NCBI RefSeq assembly: GCF_018294505.1
Contig: NC_057801.1
Location: forward strand, 431,052,619-431,116,618
Direction of reading: 5' to 3'
Origin: Triticum aestivum
Taxonomy: Eukaryota; Streptophyta; Magnoliopsida; Poales; Poaceae
DNA length: 64,000 bases
Below the pieces are notes generated by a model. It saw only the letters and a program-made list of their open reading frames with translations, searched no databases and had not been told where the DNA came from. The position numbers were made by a program, and so were the translations under genes. Of this stretch, positions 35,129 through 46,693 are shown in pieces. How positions within the stretch are numbered: position 1 is the stretch's first letter; the number at the start of each line of letters is the position of its first letter.

Positions 35129-36119
35129 TGTCATGGTGGGCGGACGATAGATGCCAAGGGATGGCTAAAGAGAGGAGGAGGCTCGAGGGCACCAGTGGGC
35201 TCCAGAGGCGAGGTCGGCATGAGCGAGCGCGGGACGCTAGACATACCTAGGTTCGGGGCTCTCCAGAGAGATAATACCCCTAGTCCTGTCGAGTGTGGTT
35301 TATATGCAACCGTACAGAATTGCTCCTAGAGCTGTATGGAGGAAGAAGGAAGGCTGGCCAGGGCTTAGGCTACTCCTTCTCCTCTTGTGTGTTTTACTGA
35401 TCGGTTGGATATTTTTTTTTGTGCTTGCGTGTGTGCATGAGGGCTCCGGGGGGGTTATAGGCCAACCCCCCAGGGGTACAATGGTAATGCTACAAGGCCA
35501 TAGGGTTGGGTCGTCAGCACCTGGGGACTCAGGGCTGGGACCCGCTGAGTGCCTGTGGTTCACCGGGTTCCCCTAGGTGCGGGCGCCTCTTGCCTAGGGG
35601 AACTGTTCTCCATCTTGTCGCTCGTCAAGGAGTGACCGAGTCGAGTCGGGTACAGTGGCGCTCCGTCAGGTCCCTGCTTGCTGGCGTCAGCAGTGACGAT
35701 GGGGGCACTGTTGCCACGCCGACCCTAGTCAACGGGTAGGTGAGGGGCACTGTTGCCACGCTCCGGCTGACCAGAGGCATGGGCGGGGCACTGTTGCCTC
35801 GGTCATCGCTGGATGGAGACTCGTCCCATCGTACGACCTGGATGGGACGGGAGCTGACCCATGGCTGGGTTGAATAACACGCCAAGGGTTGAGCTGGCTT
35901 GTTGGGGAAGTCTTGGTGTGCCAGGTTCGACTACCTTGAGCAGGTTGTCGGGGCCGAGTCAAGGAGCTTGGCCGGGTCGGAGAGTTCGGCCGGGTCGAGG
36001 GGCTTGGCCAGGTTGAGCGACACGGCCAAGCGCGGGCTGGCTTGAGGGGTGATGCTAGCCCCGTTGTTTTTGAAAAGGATCCGGGTTTCGTTGCCTGCCC
36101 GGGGTTCATCCCCCCGGCA
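35129..36119 (-). repeat. Element H 5' LTR (right copy)
   Basis: This copy is 991 bp. On the minus strand it begins TGCCGGGGGGATGAAC and ends CCACCATGACA. The TATA-like motif on this strand is not obvious. It is followed on the minus strand by the primer site gttggtgcccaccatgg. Confidence 0.82.
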
Positions 36120-36124
36120 CAAGG

Positions 36125-36161
36125 GGTGCGGTCACCTATTATGGCCGGCAGCTCGGGTGCG
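36125..36161. other. 37 bp of host DNA between elements H and C
   Basis: This short stretch follows H's duplication copy caagg and ends with gtgcg (36157-36161), the left duplication of element C. It should join directly to 2880-3193 on the left and to 63135 onward on the right in the ancestral site. Confidence 0.6.
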
Positions 36162-37718
36162 TGATACGTCTCCAACGTATCTATAATTTTTGATTGTTCC
36201 ATGCTATTATATTACCCGTTTGGATGTTTATGGGCTTTACTTTACACTTTTATATCATTTTTGCGACTAACCTACTAACCGGAGGCCCAGCCCGAATTGC
36301 TGTTTTTTTTTTGCCTATTCCAGTGTTTCAAAGAAAAGGAATCTCAAACGGAGTCCAAGCGGAATGAAACCTTCGGGATCGATCTTTTTGGAACAAACGC
36401 AATCCAGGAGACTTGGAGTGGATGTCAAGAAGCATCCAAGGTGGCCACGAGGCAGGAGGGTGTGCCCCCCACCCTCCTGGGCCCCTCGTGGCTCCCCTGA
36501 CCTACCTCCTTCGCCTATATATACCCCCGTACCTTGAAAACATCTAGGAGCACCATGAAAAACTATTTCCACCGCCGCAACCTTCTGTATCCGCGAGATC
36601 CCATCTTGGAGCCTTCGTCGGTGCTCCGCCGAAGGGGGAATCGACAACGGAGGGCCTCTACATCATCTCCAAGGCCTCTCTGATGAGTTGCGAGTAGTTT
36701 ACCATAGACCTTCGAGTCCATAGTTATTAGCTAGATGGCTTCTTCTCTCTCTTTGAACCTCAATACAAAGTTCTCCTCTATCTTCTTGGAGATCTATTCG
36801 ATGTAACTCTTTTTGCGGTGTGTTTGTTGAGATCCGATGAATTGTGAGTTTATGATCAAGTTTATCTATGAGAAATAATTGATTCTCCTCTGAATTCTTT
36901 TATGTATGATTGGTTATCTTTGCAAGTCTCTTTGAATTATCTGTTTGGTTTGGCTTACTAGATTGATCTTTCTTCCAATGGGAGAAGTGCTTAGCTTTGG
37001 GTTCAATCTTGCGGTGTCCTTACCCAGTGACAGCAGGGGTAGCAAGGCACGTATTGTATTGTTGCCATCGAGGATAAAAAGATGGGGTTTATATCATGTT
37101 GCATGAGTTTATCCCTCTACATCATGTCATCTTGCTTAATGCGTTACTCTGTTCTTATGAACTTAATACTCTAGATACAGGAAGGAGTCGGTCGATGTGT
37201 GGAGTAATAGTAGTAGATGCAGAATCATTTCGATCTACTTGTTGCGGACGTGATGCCTATATACGTGATCATGCCTAGATATTCTCATAACTATGCACTT
37301 TTCTATCAATTGCTTGACAGTAATTTCTTCACCCACCATAATACTTATGCTATCTTGAGAGAAGCCACTAGTGAAACCTATGGCCCCTGAGTCAATCTTT
37401 TATCATATAGGTTTTCCATCTTCTTTTATTTGCATCTTTACTTTCCAATCTATATCATAAAAATACCAAAAATATTTGTCCTATCTTATTATCTCTATCA
37501 GATCTCACTTTTGGAAGTTACCGTGAAGGGATTGACAACCCCTTTATCAAGTTAGTTGCGAGGTTCTTGTTTGATTGTGTAGGTACGAGGGACTTTTGAG
37601 GAGCCTCCTACTGGATTGATACCTTGGTTCTCAAAAACTGAGGAAAACACTTACGCTACTTTGCTGCCTCACCCTTTCCTCTTCAAGGGAAAACCAACGC
37701 AGTGCTCAAGAGGTAGCA
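36162..37718 (+). repeat. Element C LTR 1
   Basis: It begins TGATACGTCTCCAACGTATC and ends aagaggtagca (1557 bp). A TATA box ctatatatacccc lies at about 36514-36526. Compared with LTRs 2 and 3 it lacks about 13 bp in the GC-rich block before the TATA box. Confidence 0.88.
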
Positions 37719-37729
37719 AGCAGGATTTC

Positions 37730-37747
37730 TGGCGCCGTTGCCGGGGA
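37730..37747 (+). other. Primer-binding site, tRNA-Asp type (C copy 1)
   Basis: tggcgccgttgccgggga is an 18-nt perfect complement of the 3' end of plant tRNA-Asp(GTC), as I recall that tRNA. It lies 11 nt after the LTR. Confidence 0.85.
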
Positions 37748-37940
37748 GGTCTTCGCTCAAGTCAAGACATACCAAGTACCCATCACAAACTCATCTCCCC
37801 CGCATTACATTATTTGCCATTTGCCTCTCGTTTTCCTCTCCCCCACTTCACCCCTTGTCATTTTATTCGCCCTCTCTTTTCCGTTCTACTCTCTTTTTCA
37901 CTTGTCTCTTGTGTGCTTGTGTGTTGGATTACTTGTCACA

Positions 37941-40018
37941 ATGGCACAAGATAATACCAAATTGTGTGACTTTTCCAATACCAATAATAATAATTTTCTT
38001 AGCACCCCGATTGCTCCTCTTAATGATGTTGAATCTTGTGAAATCAATGCTGCTTTGTTGAATCTTGTTATGAAAGATCAATTCTCCGGCCTTCCTAGTG
38101 AAGATGACGCTACTCATCTAAACAACTTTGTTGATTTGTGTGATATGCAAAAGAAGAAAGATACAGATAATGATACTGTTAAATTGAAGTTATTTCCGTT
38201 TTCACTTAGAGATCGTGCTAAAACTTGGTTTTTGTCTTTGCCTAAAAATAGTATTGATTCATGGAATAAGTGCAAAGATGCTTTTATCTCTAAGTATTTT
38301 CCTCCCGCTAAGATCATCTCTCTTAGAAACGATATTATGAATTTTAAAAAACTTGATCATGAGCATGTTGCCCAAACTTGGGAAAGAATGAAATTAATGA
38401 TTCGCAATTTCCCTACTCATGGTTTGAATTTATGGATGATGATACAAAAAAAATTATGCTGGATTGAATTTTGCTTCTAGAAATCATTTAGATTCGGCCG
38501 CGGGAGGCACTTTTATGGAAATCACTTTAGGAGAAGCTACTAAACTCCTTGATAACATTATGGTTAATTATTCTCAATGGCACACCGAAAGATCTACTAG
38601 TAAAAAGGTTCATGCGATAGAAGATATTAATGTTTTGAGTGGAAGGATGGATGAACGTATGAAATTATTTGCTACTAACAGTGCTCCTATTGATCCCAAT
38701 GATATGCCTTTGTCTACTTTGATTGATAATAATAATGAATCTATGGATGTGAATTTTGTTGGTAGGAATAATTTTGGTAACAATGCTTATAGAGGAAACT
38801 TTAATCCTAGGCCGTTTCCTAGTAATTCCTCTAATAATTATGGTAATTCCTACAACAACTCTTATGGAAAATTTAATTAGACGCCCTCTGATTTTGAGAA
38901 TAGTGTTAAAGAATTGATGATCTCTCAAAAGAATTTCAATGCTTTGCTTGAAGAAAAATTGCTTAAAGTTGATGAATTGGCCAGGAACATTGATAGACTT
39001 TCGCTTGATGTTGATTCTTTGAAACTTAGATATATTCCACCTAAGCATGATATCAATGAGTCTCTCATAACCATGAGAATTTCCATTGATGAGTGCAAAG
39101 AAAGAACCGCTAGGATGCGTGCTAAGAAAGATTGCTTTGTAGAAGCGTGTTCTTCTAGTTTCCATGAATATAATGATGAAGATCTAAAACTTATTGATGC
39201 GTCCCCTATTAAATATTTGTTTTGCAATATGAATCTTGATAATGATGGGACTGGAGATGAGTCAACTTTAGTTAAAAGGCGTCCCAATGATTCAGAGTTT
39301 TTTGATCTTGATGCTAAATTTGGTAAAAGTGGGATTGGAGAGATCAAAACTTTACATAGCAATGAACCCACTATTATGGATTTCAAGGAATTTAATTATG
39401 ATAATTGTTCTTTAATATATTGTATTTCCTTGTTGCAATCCGTGTTGAATTATCCTCATGCTTATAGTCAAAATAAAGCTTTTACCAAACATATTGTTGA
39501 TGCCTTGATGCAATCTTATGATGAAAAACTTGAGTTGGAAGTTTCTATACCGAGAAAACTTTATGATGAGTGGGAACCTACTATAAAAATTAAAATTAAA
39601 GATCATGAATGCTATGCTTTGTGTGATTTGGCTACTAGTGTTTCCACGATTCTGAAAACTTTACGTGACATGCTAGGTTTCCATGATTTTGATGATTGCT
39701 CTTTAAACTTCCACCTTGCGGATTCCACCATTAATAAACCTATGGGAAGGATCAATGATGTTCTTATTGTTGCAAATAGGAATTATGTGCCCGTAGATTT
39801 TTATCGTTCTTGATATAGATTGCAATCTTTCATGTCCTATTATTCTTGGTAGACCTTTCCTTAGAGCGATTGGTACAATTATTGATATGAAGGAAGGGAA
39901 TATTAGATTCCAATTTCTTTTAAGGAAAGGCATGGAACACTTCCCTAGAAAGAAAGTCAAATTAACTTATGAATCTATTATGCGACTTAGATCTACTCTC
40001 GCTTTTATGCCTAGCTAG
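37941..40018 (+). pseudogene. Element C gag-protease, copy 1
   Basis: The ATG at 37941 opens MAQDNTKLCDFSNTNNNNFL. The gag domain is clear: LKLFPFSLRDRAKTWFLSLP, NSIDSWNKCKDAFISKYFPP, ISLRNDIMNFKKLDHEHVAQ. A frameshift at the A-run near 38447-38455 and a TAG at 38878 break it, and the Asn-rich RNNFGNNAYRGNFNPRPFPS segment follows. The C-terminus has a protease-like fold (CDLATSVSTILKTLRDMLG, then after a frameshift near 39805 PIILGRPFLRAIGT). The active site reads DLATS, where copy 2 has DLGAS. A 36 bp deletion near the end, relative to copy 2, shifts the C-terminus. Confidence 0.82.
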
Positions 40019-42824
40019 GGGCGTTAAACGATAGCGCTTGTTGGGAGGCAACCCAATTTTATTTTTGTTTTCTTGCTTTTTGCTTCGGTTTAGTAATAAA
40101 TAATTCATCTAGCCTCTGTTTAGATGTGATTTTATGTTTTAATTAGTGCTTGTGCCAAGTAGAACCTATAGGATAACCTATGGTGATAGTTAATTTGATT
40201 CTGCTGAAAAACAGAAACTTTTGCATGCACGAGAATAATTTTAATAAATCACGGAAACATGCTTTTGTGTTGATTCTTTTTGCAGTAGATCAATAGAAAC
40301 ATTTACAAGGACTTCATATATTGTTAGGATTTTTAGATCTCTAGAAGTATTCTAAAGTTACAGATTACTATAGACTGTTTTGTTTTTGACAGATTCTGTT
40401 TTTCGTGTGTTGTTTGCTTATTTTGATGCATCTATGGCTAGTATCGGGGGGTATGAACCATAGAGAAGTTAGAATACAGTATGTTTAACACCAATATAAA
40501 TAAATAATGAGTTCATTAAAGTACCTTGTGTGGTGGTTTTTCTTTCTTGCACTAACGGAGCTTATTAGATTTCCTGTTGAGTTTAGTGTTGTGAAGTTTT
40601 CAAGTTTTGGGAAAGATTTGATGGACTATGGAATAAGGAGTAGCAGGAGCCCAAGCTTGGGGATGCCCATAGCACCCCAAGATATTCAAGGACAACCAAA
40701 AGCCTAAGCTTGGGGATGCCCCGGAAGGCATCCCCTCTTTCGTCTTCGTCTATCGGTAACTTTACTTGGAGCTATATTTTTATTCGCCACATGATATATG
40801 TTTTCCTTGGAGCATCCTGTATGATGAATCTTTGCTTTTTAGTTTACCACAATCATCCTTGCTGTACACACATTTTGGGAGAGACACACTTGATTTGGAA
40901 TTCATTAGAATACTCTATGTGCTTCACTTATATCTTTTGAGCAAGATAATTTTGCTCTAGTGCTTCACGTATATCTTTCAGAGCACGGTGGTGGTTTAAT
41001 TTTGTAGAAATTGTTGATCTCTAATGCTTAACTTATATCATTTTGAGAGTCTTTTAGAACAGCATGGTATTTGCTATGGTTATAAAATTGGACCTAGAAT
41101 GATGGGCATCCAAGTTGAGTATAATAAAAACTATCATAGAAAGTGAATTGGATGCTATGATCAATTTGATGCTTGATAATTGTTTTGAGATATGAGGATG
41201 GTGATATTAGAGTCATGCTAGTGGAGTAATTATGAATTTGAGGAATACTTGTGTTGAAGTTTGTGATTCCCATAGCATGCACGTATGGTGAACCGCTTTG
41301 TGATGAAGTTGGAGTATAATTTATTTATTTATTGTCTTCCTTATGAGTGGCAGTCGGGGACGAGCAATGGTCTTTTCCTACCAATCTATCCCCCTAGGAG
41401 CATGTGTGTAGTACTTTGTTTTCAATGACTTGTAGATTTTTGCAATAAGTATATGAGTTCTTTATGACTAATGTTGAGTCCATGGATTATACGCACTCTC
41501 ACCCTTCCACCATTGCTAGCCTCTCTTGTGTCGCGCAACTTTCGCCGGTACCATACACCCACCATATACCTTCCTCAAAACAGCCACCATACCTACCTAT
41601 TATGGCATTTCCATAGCCATTCCGAGATATTACCATGCAACTTTCCCCCATTCCGTTTATTATGACACGCTCCATCATTGTTATATTGCTTTGGCATGAT
41701 CATGTAGTTGACATCGTATTTGTGGCAAGGCCACCTTCATAATTCTTTTATACATGTCACTCTTGATTCATTGCATATCCCGGTACACCACCGGAGGCAT
41801 CCACATAGAGTCATAAGTTGGTCTAAGTATCGAGTTGTAATTCTTGAGTTGTAAGTAAATAAAAGTGTGATGATCTTCATTATTAGGGCATTGTCCCAAG
41901 TGAGGAAAGGATGATGGAGACTATGATTCCCACACAAGCCGGGATGAGACTTCGGACTTTATCAAATTAAAAGAGGCCAAAGAAGCCAAAATAAAAAAAG
42001 AGGCCAAAGAAGCCTAAATAAAAAAAAGAGAGAAAAAGAGAGAAGGGACAATGTTACTATCCTTTACCACACTTGTGCTTCAAATTAGCACCATGATCTT
42101 CATGATAGAGAGTTTCCTATGTTGTCACTTTCATATACTAGTGGGAATTTTTCATTATAGAACTTGGCTTGTATATTCCAATGATGGGCTTCCTCAAAAC
42201 GCCCTAGGTCTTCGTGAGCAAGCAACTTGGATGCACACACACTTACTTTCTTTTGTTGAGCTTTCATATACCTATAGCTCTAGTGCATCCGTTGCTTGGC
42301 AATCCCTACTCACTCACATTGATATCTATCAATGGGCATCTCCATAGCCCGTTGATAGGCCTAGTTGATGTGAGACTATCTTCTCCTTTTTGTCTTCTCC
42401 ACAACCACCATTCTATTCCACATATAGTGCTATGTCCATGGCTCACGCTCATGTATTGCGTGAAAGTTGAAAAAGTTTGAGAATACTAAAGTATGAAACA
42501 ATTGCTTGGCTTGTCATCGGGGTTGTGCATGATTAAATACTTTGAGTGATGAAGATAGAGCATAGCCAAACTATATGATTTTGTAGGGATAGCTTTCTTT
42601 AGCCATATTATTTTGAGAAGACATGATTGCTTTGTTAGTATGCTTGAAGTATTATTACTCTTATGTCAATATGAACTTTTATTTAGAATCATTTGGATCT
42701 AAACATTCATGCCACAATAAAGAAAATTACATTGAGAAATATGCTAGGTAGCATTCCACATCAAAAATTCTGTTTTTATAATTTACCTACTCAAGGACGA
42801 GCAGGAATTTAGCTTGGGGATGCT
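40019..42824. other. Element C non-coding 3' internal region, copy 1
   Basis: AT-rich, with no supported ORF. It contains two copies of aagcttggggatgcc (40654-40668 and 40706-40720) that resemble the element's own PPT (agcttggggatgc, 42811-42823), a hairpin (40712-40735), and three loose repeats of the type tgcttcacttatatc (about 40920-41040). Purine-rich repeats of gaggccaaagaagcc lie at about 41970-42020. No RNA gene or known signal was recognised. Confidence 0.65.
40712..40735. repeat. Perfect 9-bp-stem hairpin in C copy 1
   Basis: ggggatgcc (40712-40720) pairs with ggcatcccc (40727-40735) across ccggaa. In copy 2 (about 47416-47438) the stem has one mismatch. Confidence 0.85.
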
Positions 42825-44394
42825 TGATACGTCTCCAACGTATCTATAATTTTTCATTGTTCCATGCCATTATATTACCCGTATTGGATGTTTATGGGCT
42901 TTACTTTACACTTTTATATCATTTTTGGGACTAACCTACTAACCGGAGGCCCAGCCCGAATTGCTGTTTTTTGCCTATTTCAATATTTCGAAGAAAAGGA
43001 ATATCAAACGGAGTCCAAACAGAATGAAACCTTCGGGAGCGATCTTTTTGGAACAAACGCAATCCAGGAGACTAGGAGTGGACGTCAAGAAGCAGCCGAG
43101 GCGGCCACGGGCCAGGAGGGTGCGCCCTAGGGGGTAGGCGTGCCCCCAACCTCGTGGGCCCCTCATGGCTCCCCTGACCTACCTCCTTCACCTATATATA
43201 CTCCCGTACCCTGAAAACATCCAGGAGCACCACGAAGAACTATTTCCACCACCGCAACCTTCTGTATCCGCGAGATCCCATCTTGGAGCCTTCACTGGTG
43301 CTCCGCCGGAGGGGGAATCGACCATGGAGGGCCTCTACATCATCTCCAAGGCCTCTCCGATGAGTTGCGAGTAGTTTACCATAGACCTTCGAGTCCATAA
43401 TTATTAGCTAGATGGCTTCTTCTCTGTCTTTGAATCTCAATACAAAGTTCTCCTCTATCTTCTTGGAGATCTATTCGATGTAACTCTTTTTGCGGTGTGT
43501 TTGTCGAGATCCGATGAATTGTTTGTTTATGATCAAGTTTATCTAGGAGAAATAATTGAATCTCCTCTGAATTCTTTTATGTATGACTGGTTATCTTTGC
43601 AAGTCTCTTCGAATTATCTGTTTGGTTTGGCCTACTAGATTGATTTTTCTTGCAATGGGAGAAGTGCTTAGCTTTGGGTTCAATCTTGTGGTGTCCTTTC
43701 CCTGTGACAGTAGGGGCAGCAAAGCACGTATTGTATTGTTGCCATCAAGGATAAAAAGATGGGGTTTATATCATATTGTATGAGTTTATCTCTATAGATC
43801 ATGTCATCTTGCTTAATGCGTTACTCTGTTCTTATGAACTTAATACTCTAGATGCACGCAGGAGTCGGTCGATGTGTGGAGTAATAGTAGTAGATGCAGA
43901 ATCGTGTCGATCTACTTGTTGCGGACGTGATGCCTATATACATGATCATGCCTAGATTTTCTCATAACTATGCACTTTTCTATCAATTTCTCGACAGTAA
44001 TTTGTTCACCCATCGTAATACTTATGCTATCTTGAGAGAAGCCAATAGTGAAACCTATGGCCCCCGATTCTATCTTTTATCATATAAGTTTTCCATCTAC
44101 TTTCATTTGCATCTTTACTTTCCAATCTATATCATAAAAATACCAAAAATATTTATCTTATTTATTATTTCTATCAGATCTCACTTTCGCAAGATACTGT
44201 GAAGGGATTGACAACCCCCTTATCGCGTTGGTTGTGAGGTTCTTGTTTGTTTGTGTAGATACAAGGGACTTTTGAGGAGCCTCCTACTGGATTGATACCT
44301 TGGTTCTCAAAAACTGAGGGAAACACTTACGCTACTTTGTTACATCACACTTTCCTCTTCAAGGGAAAACCAATGCAGTGCTCAAGAGGTAGCA
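42825..44394 (+). repeat. Element C LTR 2 (shared middle LTR)
   Basis: It is 1570 bp, preceded by the PPT of copy 1 and followed by the primer site of copy 2, so it serves as 3' LTR of one unit and 5' LTR of the next. TATA box ctatatatactcc at about 43192-43204. Ends aagaggtagca. Confidence 0.88.
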
Positions 44395-44405
44395 AGCAGG
44401 ATTTC

Positions 44406-44423
44406 TGGCACCGTTGCCGGGGA
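44406..44423 (+). other. Primer-binding site, tRNA-Asp type with one change (C copy 2)
   Basis: tggcaccgttgccgggga: one G-to-A change from the copy 1 site, at position 5. Confidence 0.82.
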
Positions 44424-44621
44424 GGTCTTCGCTCAAGTCAAGACATACCAAGTATCCATCACAAACTCATCTCCCTCACATTACGTTATTTGCCATTTGC
44501 CTCTTGTTTTCCTCCCCCCCCCCCCACTTCACCCCTTGCCATTTTATTCGCCCTCTCTTTTCCGTTCGCCTCTCTTTTTCGCTTGTCTCTTGTGTGCTTG
44601 TGTGTTGGATTGCTTGTCACA

Positions 44622-46693
44622 ATGGCACAAGATAATACCAAATTGTGTGACTTTTCCAATACCAATAATAATGATTTTCTTAGCACTCCGATTGCTCCTC
44701 TTAATGATGTTGAATCTTGTGAAATCAATGCTGCTTTATTGAATCTTGTTATGAAATATCAATTCTCTGGCCTTCCTAGTGAAGGTTCCGCTACTCATCT
44801 AAACAACTTTGTTGATTTGTGTGATATGCAAAAGAAGAAAGATACGGATAATGATACTGTTAAATTGAAGTTATTTCCGTTTTCACTTAGAGATCATGCT
44901 AAAACTTGGTTTTCGTCTTTGACTAAAAATAGTATTGATTCATGGAATAAGTGCAAAGATGCTTTTATCTCTAAGTATTTTCCTCCCGCTAAGATCATCT
45001 CTCTTAGAAACGATATTATGAATTTTAAACAACTTGATCATGAGCATGTTTCCCAATCTTAGGAAAGAATGAAATTAATGATTCGCAATTGCCCTACTCA
45101 TGGTTTGAATTTATGGATGATCATACAAAATTTTTATGTCGGATTGAATTTTGCTTCTAGAAATCTTTTAGATTCGGCCGCGGGAGGCACTTTTGTGGAA
45201 ATCACTTTAGGAGAAGCTACTAAACTCCTTGATAACATTACGGTTAATTATTCTCAATGACACACCGAAAGATCTACTAGTAAAAAGGTTCATGCGATAG
45301 AAGAGATTAATGTTTTGAGTGGAAAGATGGATGAACTTATGAAATTATTTGCTACTAAGAGTGCTCCCATTGATCCCAATGATATGCCTTTTACTACTTT
45401 GATTGAGAATAATAATGAATATATGGATGTGAATTTTGTTGGTAGGAATAATTTTGGTAACAATGCTTATAGAGGAAACTTTAATCCTAGGTCGTTTCCT
45501 AGTAATTCCTCTAATAATTATGGTAATACTTACAACAACTCTTATAGAAATTTTAATATGATGATCTCTGATTTTGGGAATAGTTTTAAAGAATTTCTGA
45601 TCTCTCAAAACAATTTCAATGTTTTCCTTGAAGAAAAATTGCTTAAAGTTGATGAATTGGCTAGGAACGTTGATAGACTTTCGCTTGATGTTGATTCTTT
45701 GAAACTTAGGTCTATTCCACCTAAGCATGATATCAATGAGTCTCTCAAGGCCATGAGAATTTCCATTGATGAGTGCAAAGAAAGAACCGCTAGGATGCGT
45801 GCTAAGAAAGATTGCTTTGTAAAAGCATGTTCTTCTAGTTTCCATGAAAATAATGATGAAGATCTAAAAGTTATTGATGTGTCGCCTATTAAATATTTGT
45901 TTTGCAATATGAATCTTGATAATGATGGGACTATAGATGAGTCAACTTTAGTTAAAAGGCGTCCCGATGATTCGGAGTTTTTAGATCTTGATGCTAAATT
46001 TGGTAAAAGTGGGATTGGAGAGATCAAAACTTTACGTAGCAATGAACCCACTATTATGGATTTCAAGGAATTTAATTATGATATTTTTTCTTTAATAGAT
46101 TGTATTTCCTTGTTGCAATCCGTGTTGAATTCTCCTCATGCTTATAGTCAAAATAAAGCTTTTACCAAACATATTGTTGATGTCTTGATGCAATCTTATG
46201 GGGAAAAACTTGAGTTGGAAGTTTCTATACCTAGAAAACTTTATGATGAGTGGGAACCTACTATAAAAATTAAAATGAATGCTATGCTTTGTGTGATTTG
46301 GGTGCTAGTGTTTCCATGATTCCGAAAACTTTATGTGATGTGCTAGGTTTCCATGATTTTGATGATTGCTCTTTAAACTTGCACCTTGCGGATTCCACCA
46401 TTAGGAAACCTATGAGAAGGAACAATGATGTTCTTATTGTTGCAAATAGGAATTATGTGCCCGTAGATTTTATCGTTCTTGATATAGATTGCAATCTTTG
46501 ATGTCCTATTATTCTTGGTAGACCTTTCCTTAGAACGATTGTTGCAATTATTCATATGAAGGAAGGGAATATTAGGTTCCAATTTCCATTAAGGAAAGGC
46601 ATGGAACACTTCCCTAGAAAGAAAGTCAAATTACCTTATCAATCTATTATGCGAGCCACTTATGAATTGAATGGCAAAGATGGCAATACTTAG
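44622..46693 (+). pseudogene. Element C gag-protease, copy 2
   Basis: The ATG at 44622 opens MAQDNTKLCDFSNTNNNDFL. Disruptions differ from copy 1: TAG at about 45060 and TGA at 45258 at Trp positions, a 5 bp deletion near 46275, and TGA at 46500 where copy 1 has TCA. The protease-like motif CDLGASVSMIPKTLCDVLGF is intact at the active site, and PIILGRPFLRTIVA follows. The C-terminus ends RATYELNGKDGNT. Because copies 1 and 2 carry different lesions, each decayed independently after the tandem formed. Confidence 0.82.

Larger units (their letters stand above)
3199..36119 (-). mobile_element. Element H: degenerate Ty3/gypsy retrotransposon with antisense ORF, host to F1 and F2
   Basis: Element H reads on the minus strand. 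Its 5' LTR is at 35129-36119, followed by gag-protease, RT, RNase H and integrase, then a plus-strand antisense ORF, and its 3' LTR is at 3199-4191. The flanks cacgg (3194-3198) and caagg (36120-36124) agree at 4 of 5 bases. Removing F1 and F2 with their duplications leaves about 13.6 kb, a normal size for large Tat-type grass gypsy elements. Protein order RT-RNase H-integrase marks Ty3/gypsy. Every coding segment is broken by frameshifts and stops, so it is no longer autonomous. The LTR start on the minus strand is taken as TGCCGGGGGGATGAAC; the left copy reads TATTGGGGGG there, which three transitions would explain. Confidence 0.85.

Noticed and set aside
40920..41040. CRISPR-like or satellite array from repeated tgcttcacttatatc
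   Set aside because: Only three loose copies with unequal spacing in a plant retrotransposon; no array.
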